This document shows, in pieces, positions 1 through 11,600 of a DNA stretch of 64,000 nt. Position 1 is the stretch's first letter, and every line of letters begins with the position of its first letter. The stretch is taken from contig BCGQ01000002.1 of NCBI GenBank assembly GCA_001599355.1, positions 1,315,554-1,379,553 on the forward strand. The letters are read 5' to 3'. The notes beneath the pieces are model-generated. The model saw nothing but the letters and a program-made list of their open reading frames with translations, made no database searches and was not told the DNA's origin. This DNA is from Nakazawaea peltata (lineage: Eukaryota; Ascomycota; Pichiomycetes; Alaninales; Pachysolenaceae). A program made the position numbers and the translations under genes.

Positions 1-247
1 GGACTGATGGTTCATTGAAAGGCAAAACTTCTTGATCGGTCTTCATGTCTTCACGGAGTTGGTCCAATTGCTCGATAATCTTTTGCAGCTGATCATATTT
101 GGTTGATCCCAGAGCCAATTTTTCATTAGCTACTTGTTGTTGAAGGTCAGAGATGGCGTTGCCAATGATAATTGGCCAACGTTCCTTGCAAGTAGCGAAG
201 GCAAAAGACGTTTTGTCGTCATTATAGTAAACAGGGGGGACAGACAT
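1..247 (-). CDS. HRT2: DUF89 damage-control phosphatase, HRT2/ARMT1-like (5' part only)
   Basis: Reading the minus strand from an ATG at 247 gives an open frame of about 82 codons that runs off the left edge. The N-terminus includes ERWPIIIGNAISDLQ, which I recognise from the start of the fungal DUF89 proteins (S. cerevisiae Hrt2/YMR027W; related to human ARMT1). The family are metal-dependent phosphatases thought to clear damaged or unwanted sugar phosphates such as fructose-1-phosphate. The catalytic part lies outside the window, so activity cannot be judged. Two CTG codons occur in the fragment and should be read as Ala. The gene is divergent from the aldolase gene, with about 1.35 kb between the two start codons. 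The identification rests on a short stretch and is likely rather than certain. Confidence 0.7.
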   Translation of the reverse strand, partial: MSVPPVYYNDDKTSFAFATCKERWPIIIGNAISDLQQQVANEKLALGSTKYDQLQKIIEQLDQLREDMKTDQEVLPFNEPSV

Positions 248-1595
248 TATGGTATTCAGATAATAATGAATTCAATGATACCTCTGAGCAGAAGAATGAG
301 ATCCCTTTATATGTCACTATCAAAAGAGGCTCCCGAGATTTTTCCAGTACTATCTGAAAATTCGGGGTTGATGTCCAGATTAGAGAGGTGTATGACTAGG
401 TGAGCAAAAATCAGGAAAAGAGGGATCCTGTAGGGGTAAAAATGAGCGAGAATATGCTGATTAGAGAGGTGTTTGAGAGGGATGACCATGATGAAAGAAT
501 TCAGAGAGGACCGAGCTTGTCATTTGCGGGATTATGATAATACCATTGCAAGACTCAAAAAGGAAAGTAGATGGAGTCAATGGGGGTTTTGTCTTTCCGA
601 GAAGTGGAGTACCGTCACTCTACTCCACTCCATACATAGAGATATAGCCTACACACGCAGTTAAGATTTGGGATTTTTTTCCTCGGGCTTCTCTCTCAGT
701 GTGTGCATCAGCCAACGTCACTTTTTTGTGAGTGTAAAAATTTCATCATATAGAGAGGGTGATGAGGGGGGGAACTATTTTTTATGCAGAGATGAAGGTA
801 TTGACTAAATGGATTGACTAGTGCAGCAATGATGAGAATAAGGTTGTAGAAGTTTAAGATGATTGTCGAGATCATTAGTTTTCTCAGAGATCATATATAA
901 AGTATATTTAAACTGCAGCATTATATGTGCCTAAGATAGAAGAAACCCGGAGCTTAAAAGAGCCAAATCTTTCCCGATTGGGAATTTATAGCGATTTATA
1001 CCATCCGACTTCTCCACGTAAACTATTAGGGGAAAGGTGGGAAATGGACCCCGAGAAGGAGATCATGCTTCTGAAAACTGGGGTCTACAAGGTACTAAAT
1101 GAATTAAACACATTCTTATAGGCCAATTCATATAGTAATTGATGTAATGGCAACCAATTTCAAGCAGGCTTTTACAGATTTTTTTTTCCCACCAAAATGA
1201 TCAATATGATGATGGCATTTGACGGCACAACAATCGATTAGAAACCGATGGTGTCACATTATCAAAATTTATATATGTAGTGCAGACCTGAACAAAAAAT
1301 ACCGTCAACCCTCTGACGTCAACCCACCTTCGGTAAGTAAACTCTCCCCCTACCCAAAAACCATGGCGTGCCGTCCCCATCCATGCAATGTTTGTATGTA
1401 CCCTCCTGCTGCCAACAAATGGACAACTGACCAAGACGTGGGATGGTGCTCCTCACACATAATTTTTTTTTTCCCTTCGATTGCGGGAAAAAATTATATA
1501 TAGGCCATTTATTGTCGATCTGAATTAATTTTGTTGTAAATTCCTTACTATTTATTAGTTCAAACTAATTCAATTGAGAAATAACAAAGTATAAA
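248..1595. promoter_or_regulatory. Divergent intergenic region, HRT2 / FBA1
   Basis: About 1.35 kb with no convincing gene; short open frames here lack recognisable similarity and good start contexts. A TATATATA element sits at 1495-1502, about 95 bp upstream of the FBA1 start, just after a T-rich tract at about 1463-1473. This arrangement is typical of a strongly expressed glycolytic gene. No individual transcription factor site could be assigned with confidence. Confidence 0.6.
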
Positions 1596-2678
1596 ATGGG
1601 TGTCCAAGATATCTTATCCAGAAAGAGTGGTGTCATCGTTGGTGATGATGTCAGAAAATTATTCGACTATGCTCAAGAGAAGGGTTTCGCTATCCCAGCC
1701 ATTAACGTCACCTCTTCTTCTACCGTTGTTGCTGCTTTAGAAGCTGCCAGAGACAACAAGTCCCCAATTATTTTGCAAACTTCTAACGGTGGTGCTGCTT
1801 ACTTCGCTGGTAAGGGTGTTGCTAACAAGAACCAAGAGGCTTCCATTGCTGGTTCCATTGCTGCTGCTCACTACATCAGACTGATTGCCCCAACTTACGG
1901 TATTCCAGTTGTTTTACACACCGACCATTGTGCTCTGAAATTGTTGCCATGGTTCGATGGTATGTTGGATGCTGATGAAGCTTACTACAAGGAACACGGT
2001 GAACCATTGTTCTCTTCCCATATGTTGGATTTGTCCGAGGAGACCGACGATGAGAACATTGCTACTTGTGTCAAGTACTTCACCAGAATGAGCAAGATGA
2101 ACCAATGGTTGGAGATGGAAATTGGTATCACCGGTGGTGAGGAAGATGGTGTTAACAACGAGAACGTTGACAAGGAATCCTTGTACACCACTCCAGAGAC
2201 TGTTTTCCTGGTCCACAAGGCTTTGGCTCCAATCTCTCCAAACTTTTCTATTGCTGCCCTGTTCGGTAACGTTCACGGTGTCTACAAGCCAGGTAACGTT
2301 GTCTTGAAGCCATCTATTTTGGGTGAACACCAATCTTATGCTAAGGAGCAACTTTCTTCCTCTGCTAAGCACCCATTGTACTTGGTCTTCCACGGTGGTT
2401 CTGGTTCTACTCAACTGGAGTTCGATGAGGCCATCACCAACGGTGTCGTCAAGGTCAACTTGGACACTGACTGTCAATACCTGTACTTGGAAGGTATCAG
2501 AGACTACTGTTTGAACAAGAAGGATTACATTTCTTCTCAAGTTGGTAACCCAGAGGGTGAAGACAAGCCAAACAAGAAGTACTTTGACCCAAGAGTCTGG
2601 GTTAGAGAGGGTGAGAAGACCATGTCTAAGAGAATTACCGAGGCTTTGGGTATTTTCCACACTGCTGACCAATTGTAA
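1596..2678 (+). CDS. FBA1: Fructose-1,6-bisphosphate aldolase, class II
   Basis: This 360-residue protein is the zinc-dependent class II aldolase that splits fructose-1,6-bisphosphate into DHAP and glyceraldehyde-3-phosphate in cytosolic glycolysis and gluconeogenesis. It matches yeast Fba1 along its whole length, with no gaps at either end. HTDHC (residues 108-112) carries the catalytic Asp and a zinc-binding His, and the FHGGSGS phosphate loop and the NLDTDCQY segment are intact. Codon choice is highly biased, as expected for an abundant protein, and this bias also leaves long spurious frames open on the opposite strand. Six CTG codons are present; four of them lie where relatives have Ala (RAIAP, VFAV, AAAFGN, QYAYL), which is direct evidence for CUG = Ala. 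The start fits the family and has an A-rich leader. Confidence 0.98.
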   Translation: MGVQDILSRKSGVIVGDDVRKLFDYAQEKGFAIPAINVTSSSTVVAALEAARDNKSPIILQTSNGGAAYFAGKGVANKNQEASIAGSIAAAHYIRLIAPTYGIPVVLHTDHCALKLLPWFDGMLDADEAYYKEHGEPLFSSHMLDLSEETDDENIATCVKYFTRMSKMNQWLEMEIGITGGEEDGVNNENVDKESLYTTPETVFLVHKALAPISPNFSIAALFGNVHGVYKPGNVVLKPSILGEHQSYAKEQLSSSAKHPLYLVFHGGSGSTQLEFDEAITNGVVKVNLDTDCQYLYLEGIRDYCLNKKDYISSQVGNPEGEDKPNKKYFDPRVWVREGEKTMSKRITEALGIFHTADQL

Positions 2679-3314
2679 GGTGGAGTAAATAGTATTTAAA
2701 ATAAATGAAGGATAAAGAGGATGTAGACTAGTAAATTGTATTACATGGATCGGCTCAAGTTCCTATGTAGATTTAATTATGTGGGCCCAGTGATTGATCT
2801 ACTCTTCAGCAATTAACTATGCTAAGCAATTATAAGACCGAATTCCTCCTACTATATGTCTCCACTCAATTATCTGAAACCACCCATTTCACAACAACAC
2901 GATCACCACAATCAGAGTATCACATCCTCATACTGCCATACCATTCACATCTCTCCCCCCACTCTCACTCCCACCCCCAGCCCTCAACCCCTCTCCCTCC
3001 CCTTACACTCCCCTCTAACTCAATGCCCCAAAGTCGTGCAAATTTCACCCAATTCCAAATCAAGTTAAACTACCTCCCTCCCACAAAATTCATCGTGTGA
3101 ATTCTACCAAATGTCGTCGAATCAGAGTGGAAAAAAATTTTCCGTTTTGCCTTCAATTGAAGGAGGAAGGTTGAGATAGAAAGCATAAGAAAAGGAAGAG
3201 AGTCTATACGATCATCTTTTGAGATAGCCGATAGTTGAGAACAGAATTCACGGTCAATCGCAAGAACTATCGTCCTTTTTTTTCTAAAAATATCGATTGT
3301 ATATATATAGCAGG
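2679..3314. promoter_or_regulatory. FBA1 3' region and DEF1 promoter
   Basis: No gene seen. The stretch from about 2940 to 3080 is strongly pyrimidine-rich on the plus strand (C and T blocks), a common feature of promoters in this window. An AT-rich segment immediately precedes the DEF1 start. The short open frames here are low-complexity. Confidence 0.5.
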
Positions 3315-5453
3315 ATGTCCGAGACTAGTGTGAAGAGGACTGGAGGAAGATATAGCAATGGTGGTGTACGCCATCATGGGAAGAAATCCAATAAGTCAGG
3401 TAATGGCGCTAACTCTGCTGTGTCTGGTAGTTTGAAGACTTTGTCCGAATTGTTCCCAGATTGGTCCCAAGATGATTTAAGCTTGGTATTACAAGAGCAC
3501 CAAGACGTTGAATTGAACGATATAATTGAGATGATCATTCAAGGCAAGGTCCATAAATGGGAAGATGAGTCCTCTTTTAATAATAAGAAAGATAAGAAGC
3601 TGAAGCTGCTGCAGCAACTGCAACAGCCGCTGCCACTGCCACAGCTGTCACATAACAATAACAATGAGTCTGGTCATAATGAACAGGTGGATAGAAATAG
3701 ATCTAAGGCTAAACGTGTGCCTGTAAAGAAGTCAAAGAGTACAACGGCGAGTGCGCCAGCTGCTAGTGCGCCAGTTGCTGCTGCCGCTGCTGCTACTTCT
3801 GCTGCTCCAGCTCCAGCTCCAGCTGCTGCTTCTTCTAATGGAAAGATCTCATGGGCTTCTGCTTTGGCCGGAAAGCCTAAGGTTGCCCCAGCTGCCCCAG
3901 CTCCAGTTGCCCCAGCTTCTGAACCAGTTGCTGCCCCAGAGGCTGTCGCTGCCCCAGAGGCCGTTGCTGCTGCTAAAGAGGCTGTCGCTGTTGCTGCTGC
4001 CCCAGAACTGACTCTGGTAGTCGAAGAAAAGAAGGAACAAAAACCAGCTCCTACCCCAGCTCCAGCTGCCAAACCAGAAAAGAAGTCATGGGCCTCTATT
4101 GTTGCCCCAAAGAAGAAACCTACCCCTGTTGCTGCCCCTGTTGAAAAGAAGAAACCTGCCCCTGCTGAAGCTGCTGCTGCTGCTGCTCCAGTTGAGGCTG
4201 TTGCTGAAGAGAAGGTCGAAGAATCTGCTCCTGTCGCCTCTGAGGAGAAGGTTGAAGAACCAGCTCCAGTTGCTTCTCAAGCTCAAGCTCCAGTTGCTGC
4301 TACTTCTGCCCCAGTTCAAGAATCTGCTCCTGTAGAACAAGAACGTGTTGTCTTACCATCCTCTGCCCAATCTCAAATGGGTTCTGTTGGAAGTATTGCC
4401 TTTGGTTCTTTGTCCATTGAAGACAAGGAACAACAACAACTGCAACAACAACAAAGAAACTACAACAACTACAACAACAACGGAAACAGTAACAACTTCC
4501 AAACTCAACAATCTTTGCAACAACAGTTACAACAACAACAATTACAACAGCAACAACAACAACAATTGCAACAACAGCAATTGCAACAACAACAACAACA
4601 ACCAACTCAACAGCAACAACAACAACAATCTCAACAACAGCAACAACAAAAGCTGTACCAAGATTACTACGGTGCTTACCCAGGTTACAACAACTACCCA
4701 GATTACAGTTCTGCTTACCAAGGATTCCAATCCCCAAGACTGCAAACTTCTCAGCAACCACAACAAGCTCAACAATCTCAACAAAGAGGTATTGATTACT
4801 CTGGTTTGCAACAATTGAATGGTGGTGATTTGTCTTCTCCAAATGCTAATGGTGCTGCCGCTGGTTCCAACAACACCAACATGCTGGCTCTGCTGGCTCT
4901 GCTGGCCCTGCTGCAACAACAATACCTGCAGTATTTCAACAGTGGAATGTACAACCCATACTACTACTACTACCCACAAACCCAACCACAACAACCATTC
5001 TACAACGGTCAATACCAACAGCAACCAACTGCTACCACTCCAAACTCGATTGGTAACAGTAATATTGCTGCCACTAACAACACTGCTTCTAGTAGTAACA
5101 CTGCCGCTGCTTCTGGAAACAACACTAACAATGCTAATTACCAAAACCAGTTGAAGCAGTTCTACAATGTGCCACCACCACCACACCATCACCCTCAATA
5201 TCCTCACCCATACCCTCCTCAACAAGTTGCTCCTGGTCCAGGTCAACAACTGGCTCCAGCTAACGGTGCCGCTGAGGACAAGGAAGAATCCGGTAAGGAT
5301 CAACAACTGCAACCACAGCAACTGCAACTGCAACCACAACAAGGATACTACCAACACATGCAGCAACAGATCCCTTACGGAGGTGTCTACGGTAATGTCT
5401 ACGGTGGAGCCGGTGCTCAAGCTAGCGCAGATTCTACTAGAGGTTGGTACTAA
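3315..5453 (+). CDS. DEF1: RNA polymerase II degradation factor Def1
   Basis: Def1 promotes ubiquitylation and destruction of RNA polymerase II stalled at DNA damage. The 712-residue product has the family layout: an N-terminal CUE-like ubiquitin-binding domain (about residues 30-80, with LSELFPDWS), two short SWAS motifs (ISWASALAGKPK and KSWASIVAPKKK, like the SWAA motifs of yeast Def1), a long Ala/Pro/Glu region, and a Gln/Asn/Tyr-rich C-terminal half rich in CAA repeats. I start it at ATG 3315; the frame remains open upstream only through a TTG. With CUG = Ala, codons 4884-4913 encode ten alanines in a row, matching an alanine run in the corresponding part of yeast Def1. Yeast Def1 is cut by the proteasome to release its N-terminal part; whether that happens here cannot be seen. 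Confidence 0.9.
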   Translation: MSETSVKRTGGRYSNGGVRHHGKKSNKSGNGANSAVSGSLKTLSELFPDWSQDDLSLVLQEHQDVELNDIIEMIIQGKVHKWEDESSFNNKKDKKLKLLQQLQQPLPLPQLSHNNNNESGHNEQVDRNRSKAKRVPVKKSKSTTASAPAASAPVAAAAAATSAAPAPAPAAASSNGKISWASALAGKPKVAPAAPAPVAPASEPVAAPEAVAAPEAVAAAKEAVAVAAAPELTLVVEEKKEQKPAPTPAPAAKPEKKSWASIVAPKKKPTPVAAPVEKKKPAPAEAAAAAAPVEAVAEEKVEESAPVASEEKVEEPAPVASQAQAPVAATSAPVQESAPVEQERVVLPSSAQSQMGSVGSIAFGSLSIEDKEQQQLQQQQRNYNNYNNNGNSNNFQTQQSLQQQLQQQQLQQQQQQQLQQQQLQQQQQQPTQQQQQQQSQQQQQQKLYQDYYGAYPGYNNYPDYSSAYQGFQSPRLQTSQQPQQAQQSQQRGIDYSGLQQLNGGDLSSPNANGAAAGSNNTNMLALLALLALLQQQYLQYFNSGMYNPYYYYYPQTQPQQPFYNGQYQQQPTATTPNSIGNSNIAATNNTASSSNTAAASGNNTNNANYQNQLKQFYNVPPPPHHHPQYPHPYPPQQVAPGPGQQLAPANGAAEDKEESGKDQQLQPQQLQLQPQQGYYQHMQQQIPYGGVYGNVYGGAGAQASADSTRGWY

Positions 5454-7086
5454 AGCTTTTGGCAAGGGTATACATATATATATGACTTAAAGAATGCGAA
5501 TGAATGATTTTATTCAACGGCTAATGTAGATTTATTTCTATAGATTTGACATTTTTCAACGGTTTGTGGGGAAAAGGTCGTGTACTAATGTCTAAATTTG
5601 ATAGGCCCACTCAAGTTCTGGCCCTCCTTTCTGTCGCCTTATTTTTTCTCCTTCCTCCAAAAATCTTCTCCTTAACGGAGAAGTTTACTGTGAGACAAAA
5701 TAGCGCAGAAAATAATTAGGTGAGTGAGTAAAAACCAGCACACAGTATTGGAATTGCGTGCTACTCTTTTTTTCTCTTTATTGCCCTTTCGTATTGTTTT
5801 AGTAGCGTATAAGTTGCTGTGCTGCAAAAAAAAAGGGCAAGAATGTATAACGCAGAGGTCAATTATATAGTAAGGAGGGTATTATTATTGAAGAGTGTGG
5901 TCTTTTAGTGAGGGATGTTGAAGCCAAAAAATGTTCATGATTAGAGTCAAAGTAAAGCTCTTAACTTGATAAATTCAATTCAACCGATTAAATACATTTA
6001 ATTTACAATTGTGCCTATTCAATTGCTCAAAATACAGTTTCCACGGTTTATTTGGCGTATTCTGGCTTATTATATAGCAGAATTGGGCAAGCTCAAGAAA
6101 AAAAGAGTAAATCTTAGTATATGGGCTCGGTTTCCCTACTTAGTTACTAGGAGAAAAAATTAAAATAATAAACACCCACACAAAAGGCTCCTCTCTCTTA
6201 GTACGCACACACACCGCTCATACAATTTTTGTAAGGAAAAATTTTCATATATAAATTCACCCATGTTAGCAAAATATTCACTTAGTTATAATTAACTATA
6301 GTACTTAGTATTAATTTGTAAGTATGGGATATACCTATATAGTGTGAATATATACGCACACACAAATACTATGGATATAGAAATAGGGGGTGAGGGTCAC
6401 TAAGAAAAAAAAATTTAACACATTCCCATAGACTTTCAGCTCAATTGTACAACTCAATGGAGCTCAATGTCGTCTCTTAGTTGCCACTGTCGATTATAAA
6501 TTAATCTACCAAGTGGGTTGTTACAACGATTTGGATTAAATTTCCAATGTGGAGTGAAGAGGGAAAAAACAATCAGGGGACCAAAAAATAATCCACAGCT
6601 ACATTCAAGGTGACACTTTTACTACTTGAACCATCACCAATTCGGTTGTTTGGAATCGAGTTTTAGCAGTTTCCCGTCCGGGTTTGCTATTATTTTGAAT
6701 TTCCAGCAAAAGAGAGGTGGGGGGAGGCAGTTGAGGTGACTTTTGAAGTTGAGATTTTTTTAGTTTCCCTTTTGTTTTGTTTTCTGTGGAAATTGGACCG
6801 CGCACGACCCCGGTATTTGTTCGCAACTGCGCAGGCTATTACTTGTTTTTTCTCCAGATACTTCCTAATCGGTCTCTAGGCGCACTTATTTTCGCGCGTG
6901 TCTCTCTGTTTAAAGAGGCACAGGGAAAAAGTACAACCTACCACCAAGTTCGTGTTTTGTTTATCCTCACAAAAAAAATAAACAAACAAGAAAAAAGTAT
7001 TTATGCTGCAAGTGATTCCCCTATTTCTAAAATATATTAGTATTATTACTATATATTTCTATATATACTAACAGATATTAGAAAAA
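5454..7086. promoter_or_regulatory. Long AT-rich intergenic region, DEF1 3' side and NHP6 promoter
   Basis: About 1.6 kb with no supported gene on either strand. It contains A/T tracts, a short CA-rich patch near 6195-6215 and 6355-6365, and TATA-like sequence near 7050-7070 just ahead of NHP6. A GC-richer patch with CGCG cores lies at about 6790-6900. A branch-site-like TACTAAT near 5585 has no matching upstream exon. Confidence 0.5.
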
Positions 7087-7356
7087 ATGGCTGAAAGAAG
7101 AAAGACCCACAGAAGAAAGAAGGACCCAAACGCTCCAAAGAGATCTTTGTCTGCTTACATGTTCTTTGCTAACGAGCAAAGAGACATTGTCCGTGCTGAG
7201 AACCCAGGAATCGCCTTCGGTCAAGTCGGTAAGTTGTTGGGTGAGAGATGGAAGCTGTTGACTGAAGAGCAAAAGAAGCCATACGAACTCAAGCTGGAGC
7301 AAGACAAGAAGAGATACGAGTTGGAAAAGGCTGAATACACCAAGTCCCAAGCTTAA
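7087..7356 (+). CDS. NHP6: Non-histone HMG-box protein, NHP6 family
   Basis: This 89-residue protein is almost entirely one HMG box preceded by a basic arm ([12 protein letters not shown]), exactly the design of yeast Nhp6A/B. These proteins bend DNA without sequence specificity and help FACT and other chromatin factors in the nucleus. The [15 protein letters not shown] and [13 protein letters not shown] segments identify the family. Two CTG codons lie where Nhp6 has alanine (GERWKAL and the KAQ position), one at 7255-7257, supporting CUG = Ala. The codon bias is strong, fitting an abundant protein. Only one copy is seen in this window. Confidence 0.96.
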   Translation: MAERRKTHRRKKDPNAPKRSLSAYMFFANEQRDIVRAENPGIAFGQVGKLLGERWKLLTEEQKKPYELKLEQDKKRYELEKAEYTKSQA

Positions 7357-7943
7357 GTTTGAAACTTAATCAAATAAAATTTTAAACTTATGGTTTCTGA
7401 GGTTTTTCAGTTCTTTTTTTCAAGTGTACATTATTTGATTTTGGGGTATATGTGATTAGTTGGTGTTTGATCATATCGAATACTATTCTATCCACATCCA
7501 AAGTTTTGTGATTATTATTATATCATCTTTTTAAAAAAATCAAACTTTTTTTTAGATAGTGAATTATAATTAATATGCTTTATTATTCTAATATACAGGA
7601 AAGTAGTCATCAAATAGCGTAAATGTCAAAAGCGTCAAAAGACGCGTGTAGTTAATGAGAAAATGTGTTTAAGTGCGCAAGTGTGCAAGTGCTCGATGGT
7701 GCGCTCAATGATGTGCTCACTGCGTATCAAGTTGTTCTCCGGTGATAAAGATTCTCATATAGTGCTTGTACTAGAATGATGAGTGAGACTGAAACGGTTA
7801 TCCGAGGAGAAGTGTCTCAAAAATTTCGAGAAAACTCACATCGACTTCGATTATGATCTACCGCAATGAAGACCTCTTTAATACTCATCAGCGTTCATCA
7901 CTAAAGCTTAGTCTCTCCCCATACCTAAGTCCTAAGAAAATCT
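7357..7943. other. Convergent 3' region between NHP6 and TIM10
   Basis: About 590 bp of AT-rich DNA between two convergent genes. No open frame or RNA gene could be supported. Confidence 0.5.
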
Positions 7944-8249
7944 TCATTGCCTCACTATATCAGAAGCATAAGTAAATACCCTCTCTGGAGAAAACCGATG
8001 CAGTTGAGCATTCTGTCCCATAATGACATTCAGTTGCATAAACTTCTTAACACATCTATCCACACAAGTCATTTCTCCCTTATTCAACTCATTTTCTCCA
8101 TACTCATCCGGGATACATTTCAGTCTACAATTCTTAGTCATTAAGCTGAATGTAGCCATCATCAGATCGTACTGGATTCTTGCGATTTCTAATTTTTGTT
8201 CATCAACTTCTTGTGATGTCAAGTTATTTGCACTTAAGAACAAAGACAT
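7944..8249 (-). CDS. TIM10: Small Tim chaperone of the mitochondrial intermembrane space, Tim10
   Basis: The 101-residue product carries the twin CX3C signature (CRLKC, then CVDRC 18 residues later) that defines small Tim proteins, oxidised by Mia40 in the intermembrane space. The stretch NELNKGEMTCVDRCVKKF and the following NVIMGQN favour Tim10 over Tim8, Tim9 or Tim13. With Tim9 it chaperones carrier proteins to the TIM22 translocase, so its clients would include the YMC1 and YHM2 carriers encoded elsewhere in this window. The last 20 or so residues do not resemble other Tim10 tails; this may be real divergence or an unrecognised splice. It is divergent from the IBTK-like gene. Confidence 0.85.
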   Translation of the reverse strand: MSLFLSANNLTSQEVDEQKLEIARIQYDLMMATFSLMTKNCRLKCIPDEYGENELNKGEMTCVDRCVKKFMQLNVIMGQNAQLHRFSPERVFTYASDIVRQ

Positions 8250-8657
8250 CTTGAGGGGTTCTTCTAAAGCTTCTTGCTACTACTCTTCCAACTCCTTCTC
8301 TCTCCTCAACTTACTCTTCTCTTTTATCTTCTCGTCCAGCGAAAAAATTTTCCCTCCCTACTTTTAACATCGTAACACCAACACACATGCTCAGCTCATT
8401 TTTGCTCCAGCTCATTTTGCTCTTCCCTCAATCTTTCCTCGTTTTGGCGACGCGCAATCAACTCGGTCAAAAAAAATGATAGCGAAGCTTCAAATTGAAG
8501 CTCTTGAAGAAGAGTAAGGTTTTGTTTTGAGCAGCAATATCGTCATTATTTCACCATTTAAAAGCATCATGTCACTTCCATACTCGATGCCCGTCATGTC
8601 TAACCACAAAATGTTTTAAAATTCGTTGTCCCTACTAATTTCCAGCAAGGCTTGACG
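8250..8657. promoter_or_regulatory. Divergent promoter region, TIM10 / IBTK-like gene
   Basis: No separate gene is supported. A branch-site-like TACTAAT at 8633-8639 followed by TTCCAG at 8640-8645 looks like the end of an intron lying just before the IBTK-like start, so a 5'-UTR intron or a small extra first exon is possible. The short frame ATG 8477 to TAA 8515 does not join in phase through the GTAAGG donor at its end. Confidence 0.4.
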
Positions 8658-11600
8658 ATGCCTTTGCCAACAAAACCTCAAAACAGTTTGTCGTCGTTGC
8701 TCAAGACTTCAACTGCCAACAATATCAACTCATTCCGTGATTGTTTCGGGAATCTGTTCATTCATTTGCTTCTGAGATCTCCTCGTTCCGATTTACTCAA
8801 GCTCACTTTGTCAAAGGCTCCTAATTTGGACCTTACCATCCAGGACTATGAAAATGGATGGAATTGTCTTCATATTGCCATCTTTGATTCCAATTATATT
8901 AACGCCAATATCATTATCCAAGCACTGCGTCAACGTGGAGGTGCCAATGAAGATGTTTTGGAGCTGCTTTTGAAACAAAAAGATCGTGAAGGTTTCACTC
9001 CCTTGGATTTACTCAGCTCCGAGACCGATCTGGCTAGATTTATCAAGATTCCAGTGCTGTTAAGGAGCTCAATTTCACCAGATACGAATATTAAAAAACA
9101 TCACATGAGAGAAGTGAGAACCTCAGACGATTCACTGCTTCTTTTACAGCCTCAAATAGGTTGTGATTTGGAGTTTTTAGTCGAGAATCCATCTCAACAC
9201 CTTCTGACAGCTCTTGATAAAGGTGAAATCACTAAAATGGTACTGCTCACTTCCAAATTTGAGTTAGTACTCACAGAATCTGGCTCAGTTTATTCAACTT
9301 GTTGTATGTCCTCGTCTTTCAACGATCCCAAACCATTACTCATCGATGATGATGATCAAATCACTCATATTCTGGCTTGTGATTCCAGACTGGTTCTCGT
9401 ATCAGAATCTGGGTCTATTTATAATTTCGTAGATAAGCAAGTAGAATATGGACAAAGAGTGGGTAATGCCACTCTGATTCGTGGGGTTAGTTGCTCAAAT
9501 ATTCATTATGTAGTTTATCTGAAGTCCAAGCTTTGGTTTTATGGGATGAATATTGGTCAAATGGGATTTGCAGCCACATCTAACACTACTACGACCCCAT
9601 TCCAAGTAGATTTCAAATATGGAGAAATCAAACAGGTAGTATGTAATGATAAACTGACCTTAGTATTGTCAGCAACAGACGAATTACATATTTATACTGA
9701 GGGAATTCACTTGAAATTTCAATTTCCAGTCTTCCATAACAGTCTTGCCGAGAATGACTTGTATTTATTCAAACCAAAGAGAGCCACTGCTCGTGTTTCC
9801 GTAGTCAAATTACTGACAAGAGATAACAAAAGAGTCGTGGCTTTATACAGTTCTGGAATCTTAGTTGAAATAGATATCAGTAATCCACCTATCGATCCTA
9901 AGAACCAGCAAGTACTTTGGAAACTGTCTAAACTGCATTTAAAATGTGTCGACTTCGATATCTCTTCCGAAGGCTCCGTTTTAATTTGTACTCACGATGG
10001 TTCTGTTTATAGAAGGGTACGTAGACTGCAACTGAAGAAGAAGAAGAAATCTCTCTTCAAGTTTAACAAACTCGGGAAAGTCAATAATGTGCTGAAAGTG
10101 ATTTCTAGTGCTGATTTCAGGAGAATCGTATTAGTCAAGAGATCAATGGGACTGTTACCGTTAGAATTTGAGCCATTGGGGTATTCTCATGAGATGATGA
10201 GGTTATTACAAATTGAACCTACAAAAGTGGGCCCAAATTTCAGTCGAGATTCGGACTCCAATAGTGATATTGACGACAGTTTAGAGCTAGACTCCTCTCT
10301 GTATTCAGATATCATCACTTTAGTCGTAAGTGATTGTACTATTCCTATTCATTCTCTGATTTTATGTGAGGCAAGTGTCCCCTTCAATTCATTGATGGAA
10401 TCAGGATCCCCCATCTCCGGGTCTAACAAAAAGAAATCAATTTCTAAAGATTCAAATTCTTCCATTACCATTTCGGGATTCTCTCCAACTACCGTAAATC
10501 TGTGCTTAAAATACATATTCACCGGGGCCCCACTGGTGGGATTTGAATGCTCCGAATTGCTACAGATGTTAAAGATAAAAGAACCCTTCCAATTCACTCA
10601 AATGATCGATTCCCCGCATCTGGACATGTCGATCAAATTACTGGACTCAGATCAGATCAATATCTACTCTCCCGTATTGGAATTAACTAGCGAATACTTC
10701 TGGAAATTAGTCCACTGGAATAACGGGAAAAAGACCGTACTAGAGTTATCCCATATCGATGGCAGAAATTTCAGACTAATATTAAGATATCTCTACGGAG
10801 AGGACCCAGATACAGTGTTCTCCACCGAGTCTATAGATACCGTATTGGATTGTATCGAGCTCAGTGACGAGTTATTGATTTGGGATTTAAAAGATCGTCT
10901 ACAGAAATATATTTGCACCAATCTCCACGAATCCAATGCTTTGATTTTATTACAGCATGGATTCGATTTAAATTCGCATAAAATCATCGAAAATTGTATC
11001 TGGATCATCTATAACAATCTTGCCCACTTTTTATTGGACGATTCGGATTTTAGTAATTTGATCAATTCGAATGGAAATCATGAATTTTTGAAAAGATTGG
11101 ACTCTGGGTTGAAATTTTTCTGCAATTTGACCCGAAATGTCTATTCGTCATCTTCTTTGTCCTCTGTGTCACAAATTTCAGAGAATATGTTGAAATTGTT
11201 CCTTACAGATATTGAGGAATTTAATAAGATATATCTTGATGGTAGTTTTAGTCCTATTTTAGAATTGGAGAGACAGCAGCAACCACGCCGACAAAGTGTT
11301 GGGCCATCTTCTCCGACTGCTCTGGCTTCTTCTCCTAGACTGACGTCTCCTAGACAGGCTTCGCCTTCTTTATCTGAGGTTCAAGTTGAGCAATTGGAAT
11401 CTGTAGTCACCACCACTGCTACCTTTGAATCTGAATCTGCTATTCTGGCTGATGACGATGAAGGTGAATTCATAGAAGTAGTCAGAGAACGTCGTAGATC
11501 ATCTGCTCTGAGAAGATCAAGTACTCATCAATCTCGGCCTATGGTTGCGCAGTCAGCCCTGTCTGCATCTCTGAGTCGTTCGATTCCTACTCCTAGAAGA

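Noticed and set aside
927-1121. 64-codon frame upstream of FBA1
   Set aside because: It opens with GTG rather than ATG, has no similarity and no splice partner.
1914-2672. 252-codon open frame antisense to FBA1
   Set aside because: It results from the strong codon bias of FBA1 and its product has no recognisable domain.
4300-5465. Long antisense frames opposite the CAA-repeat region of DEF1
   Set aside because: They encode only low-complexity Val/Leu/Ser repeats that mirror the Gln/Asn-rich coding strand.
5583-5606. TACTAAT followed by GATAG as an intron end after DEF1
   Set aside because: No donor or coding exon fits on the plus strand; it lies in the DEF1 3' region.
8477-8517. Small first exon of the IBTK-like gene ending at GTAAGG (8514)
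   Set aside because: Joining it to the acceptor at 8645 gives a stop within a few codons; a 5'-UTR intron remains possible.
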